Origin: Hoeflea ulvae
Lineage (GTDB): Bacteria > Pseudomonadota > Alphaproteobacteria > Rhizobiales > Rhizobiaceae
Assembly (NCBI RefSeq): GCF_026619435.1
Contig: NZ_JAOVZQ010000002.1
Coordinates: 62,001 to 126,000, forward strand
DNA length: 64,000 nt
Direction: 5' to 3'
The translations under genes and the position numbers were made by a program. The notes under the pieces are model-generated. The model saw only the letters and a program-made list of their open reading frames with translations, did no database searches and was not told the DNA's origin. Positions 62,096 through 64,000 of the stretch are shown piece after piece (position 1 is the stretch's first letter; each line of letters begins with the position of its first letter).

Positions 62096-62910
62096 ATCAG
62101 GCAACAAGCCTCACGCCCGCAGTTGACACCGACCGGCTTGACCGACTGTTCGATGTGAAGGGGCTGCGGGTCTTTCTGCCTGGTGGCTATGGTGCAATCG
62201 GTGAAGCGGTTGCCATGGCAATGGCGCGCCGCGGGGCTATTGTAACGATCGCGGGGCCGTCGCCGGACAAGGCTCAAGCGCTGGCCTTGAAGCTGACGGA
62301 CAATGGCGCGACGGCTCACGGAATTGCGCTCGACGCCAGCAATGTCGCAGACATCATGCGCGCCACCTCCGAGGCTGTCGGGCTGATGGGCGGGATCGAT
62401 GTATTGGTCAATTGCGTCGGCATCCAGCGCGAGCAGTCGATCATGGAGGTGACCGAAGAGACCTTTGACGAGGTCTATGAAGTCAACCTCAAGTCAGCGA
62501 TGTTCCTGGCGCAAGCCGTGGCGCGGGACCAGATCGAGCGCGGCGCAGGCGGTCGGCAGATCCATCTGTTGTCCGTGCGCTCGCAAATGGCGCTGCGCAA
62601 CCGGGGCTATTCGGCCTATTGTTCGACCAAGGGCGGGCTGGTGATGCTGGTCAAACAGCACGCCATGGAACTGGCGCCGCATGGCATCACCGTCAACGGG
62701 GTCGCGCCGACATTCATACAGTCAGATCGTATCCGCGCCCATCTCGATGATCCGGCGTTTCGCAAATTCATGCTGGAGCGCAACCCGCTGGGGCGCATCG
62801 GAGACCCGGTCGAAGTTGCGGGCCAGGTCATCACCCTCGCCGCCCCGGCCGGCAGCTACATGACCGGCCAGGTGGTCTATATAGACGGCGGGGTCACGGC
62901 ATCACAATGA
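62092..62910 (+). CDS. Short-chain dehydrogenase/reductase
   Basis: 272 residues. A cofactor-binding Gly-rich motif in variant form (PGGYGAIGEAVAMAMARRG), VNCVGIQ (NAG-type), and the catalytic Ser-Tyr-Lys in SVRSQMALRNRGYSAYCSTK; C-terminal YMTGQVVYIDGGVTASQ is classical SDR. Overlaps the next start by 4 bp (ATGA). Probably oxidises a sugar or deoxy-sugar-acid hydroxyl in the same pathway as the dehydratase. Confidence 0.93.
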   Translation: MNQATSLTPAVDTDRLDRLFDVKGLRVFLPGGYGAIGEAVAMAMARRGAIVTIAGPSPDKAQALALKLTDNGATAHGIALDASNVADIMRATSEAVGLMGGIDVLVNCVGIQREQSIMEVTEETFDEVYEVNLKSAMFLAQAVARDQIERGAGGRQIHLLSVRSQMALRNRGYSAYCSTKGGLVMLVKQHAMELAPHGITVNGVAPTFIQSDRIRAHLDDPAFRKFMLERNPLGRIGDPVEVAGQVITLAAPAGSYMTGQVVYIDGGVTASQ

Positions 62911-64000
62911 CCAGGACATTGCGCTCCGCACGCTGGTTTGAACCGGATGATCTGCGCGGATTCGGGCACCGGTCGCGGCTCATGCAGATGGGCTATTCCA
63001 AGGAAGACTGGCAGGGCCGACCGGTCATCGCCATCCTCAACACATGGTCCGATATCAACCCCTGCCATGCCCATTTCCGGCAACGCGTCGAGGATGTGAA
63101 GCGCGGCGTGCTGCAGGCCGGCGGTTTCCCGATCGAGTTGCCGGCGCTGTCGCTGAGCGAGAATTTCGTCAAGCCGACGACGATGCTTTACCGTAATCTT
63201 CTGGCGATGGAGACCGAAGAGCTGCTGCGCTCGCATCCCGTCGACGGGGCGGTTCTGATGGGAGGCTGCGACAAGACCACGCCCGGGCTTCTGCTTGGCG
63301 CGATCAGCATGGATCTGCCTTGCCTATTCCTGCCGGCCGGTCCGATGCTGCGCGGCAATCTGCGCGGCGAGGTTCTGGGCTCGGGCGCCGACACCTGGAA
63401 ATACTGGGACGACCGCCGCGCCGGAAAGATCGGACTTGAGGAATGGCAGGGCGTCGAGGCGGGGATTGCGCGCAGCTATGGCCATTGCATGACCATGGGC
63501 ACGGCCGCGACGATGACTGCGCTGGCGGACGCGCTGGGCCTGTGCCTGACCGGCGCCTCCTCGATTCCCGCTGCAGATGCGAACCATATCCGCATGGCCG
63601 CCGCCTGCGGCCGCCGCGCCGTCGAGATGGTCAATGAGGATCTGCGGCCCTCGCATGTGCTCAGCCGTGCATCGTTCGACAACGCGCTCAATGTCGCCAT
63701 GGCGATGGGGTGTTCGACCAATGCCATCATCCACCTGATCGCTCTGTCGCGGCGGGCAGGATTCCCGCTGACGCTGGATGATTTCCATGCCGCCGGGCAT
63801 CGCGTGCCGGTGCTCGCCAATATCCGGCCGTCGGGGGAGCGTTACCTGATGGAGGATTTCTTCTATGCCGGCGGGCTGAAGGCGTTGATGGCACAGATGG
63901 GCGACCTGCTCGATGGCACGGCGGCAACGGTGACGGGGCAGACCCTCGGCGCCGAAATCGCCGGAGCTGAAACCTATCTGCCCGATGTGATCCGCAGTCT
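62907..64000 (+). CDS. IlvD/Edd-family sugar-acid dehydratase, 5' part
   Basis: At least 364 residues; the gene runs off the window, which is why it has no stop here. It begins MTRTLRSARWFEPDDLRGFG, then LNTWSDINPCHAH (Fe-S Cys), MGGCDKTTPG (second Cys), and FGHCMTMGTAATM-like SYGHCMTMGTA with the third Cys, and GASSIP. The N-terminal pattern resembles pentonate/L-arabinonate dehydratases more than IlvD or Edd. The reaction would be dehydration of a sugar acid to a 2-keto-3-deoxy acid. Last visible gene of the fourth Liv operon. Confidence 0.9.
   Translation, partial: MTRTLRSARWFEPDDLRGFGHRSRLMQMGYSKEDWQGRPVIAILNTWSDINPCHAHFRQRVEDVKRGVLQAGGFPIELPALSLSENFVKPTTMLYRNLLAMETEELLRSHPVDGAVLMGGCDKTTPGLLLGAISMDLPCLFLPAGPMLRGNLRGEVLGSGADTWKYWDDRRAGKIGLEEWQGVEAGIARSYGHCMTMGTAATMTALADALGLCLTGASSIPAADANHIRMAAACGRRAVEMVNEDLRPSHVLSRASFDNALNVAMAMGCSTNAIIHLIALSRRAGFPLTLDDFHAAGHRVPVLANIRPSGERYLMEDFFYAGGLKALMAQMGDLLDGTAATVTGQTLGAEIAGAETYLPDVIRS

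Noticed and set aside
1..64000. CRISPR array, tRNA/rRNA genes, prophage or IS elements
   Set aside because: No regularly spaced repeats, RNA-gene features, transposase or integrase motifs were seen by reading; a tRNA or Rfam scan was not possible here.

Overview
This 64-kb window is GC-rich, densely packed DNA with many ATGA-type stop/start overlaps. The gene content (several Liv-type amide/amino-acid ABC importers, a tripartite tricarboxylate transporter, polyamine- and peptide-type importers, and LysR, GntR, AraC and RpiR regulators) fits the accessory, nutrient-scavenging part of an alphaproteobacterial genome, most likely Hyphomicrobiales (Rhizobium/Hoeflea/Mesorhizobium-like). That placement is inference, because no rRNA, tRNA or marker gene is present. 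I saw no CRISPR array, insertion sequence, phage gene or replication origin.

Layout. (1) 1-12034: the end of an acyl-CoA ligase, two hotdog/MaoC proteins, and two divergent Liv-type importers (1183-6767 minus, 7380-12034 plus). The importers are separated by about 610 bp of apparently non-coding DNA that carries a perfect 33-bp inverted repeat, one copy just upstream of each operon and each containing a TTGACA box. (2) 12434-22154: aconitase, an exported DUF6282-type hydrolase, TctC-TctA-TctB, a 2-hydroxyacid dehydrogenase, an RraA-like protein and a divergent LysR regulator, probably a pathway for a tricarboxylate-like compound. (3) 22275-32588: a GntR regulator with an apparent second winged helix, both subunits of an N,N-dimethylformamidase-like enzyme, a PotABCD-type importer, a divergent P1-family peptidase and a class III aminotransferase. 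(4) 33013-34350: a lone sorbosone-dehydrogenase-like protein. (5) 34447-46663: a nine-gene set (OppABCDF importer, BisC-like molybdoenzyme, PuuC-like aldehyde dehydrogenase, FAD amine/amino-acid oxidase, RidA) with a divergent LysR. (6) 47047-54088: a third Liv importer whose LivF is fused in frame to an aldehyde dehydrogenase, plus an AraC regulator. (7) 54327-64000: an RpiR regulator, a fourth Liv importer with an extra ATPase lacking the ABC signature, and cupin, Gfo/Idh/MocA, SDR and IlvD/Edd genes that suggest sugar-acid catabolism.

Four genes (LivF at 8122, aconitase, P1 peptidase, BisC-like enzyme) each carry one single-base frameshift. Three of the four lack one base in a G/C homopolymer. 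The reading frames are otherwise intact, so sequence error is at least as likely as real gene loss. The LivF-aldehyde dehydrogenase fusion may be a fifth case.

A recurring design is a strong GC-rich hairpin directly after a solute-binding-protein gene. It is seen after the four Liv-type binding proteins, PotD and TctC, and would allow more binding protein than membrane components to be made. The window therefore holds seven importers, most joined to the enzymes expected to use the imported compound, each under a local or (for the first pair) off-window regulator.
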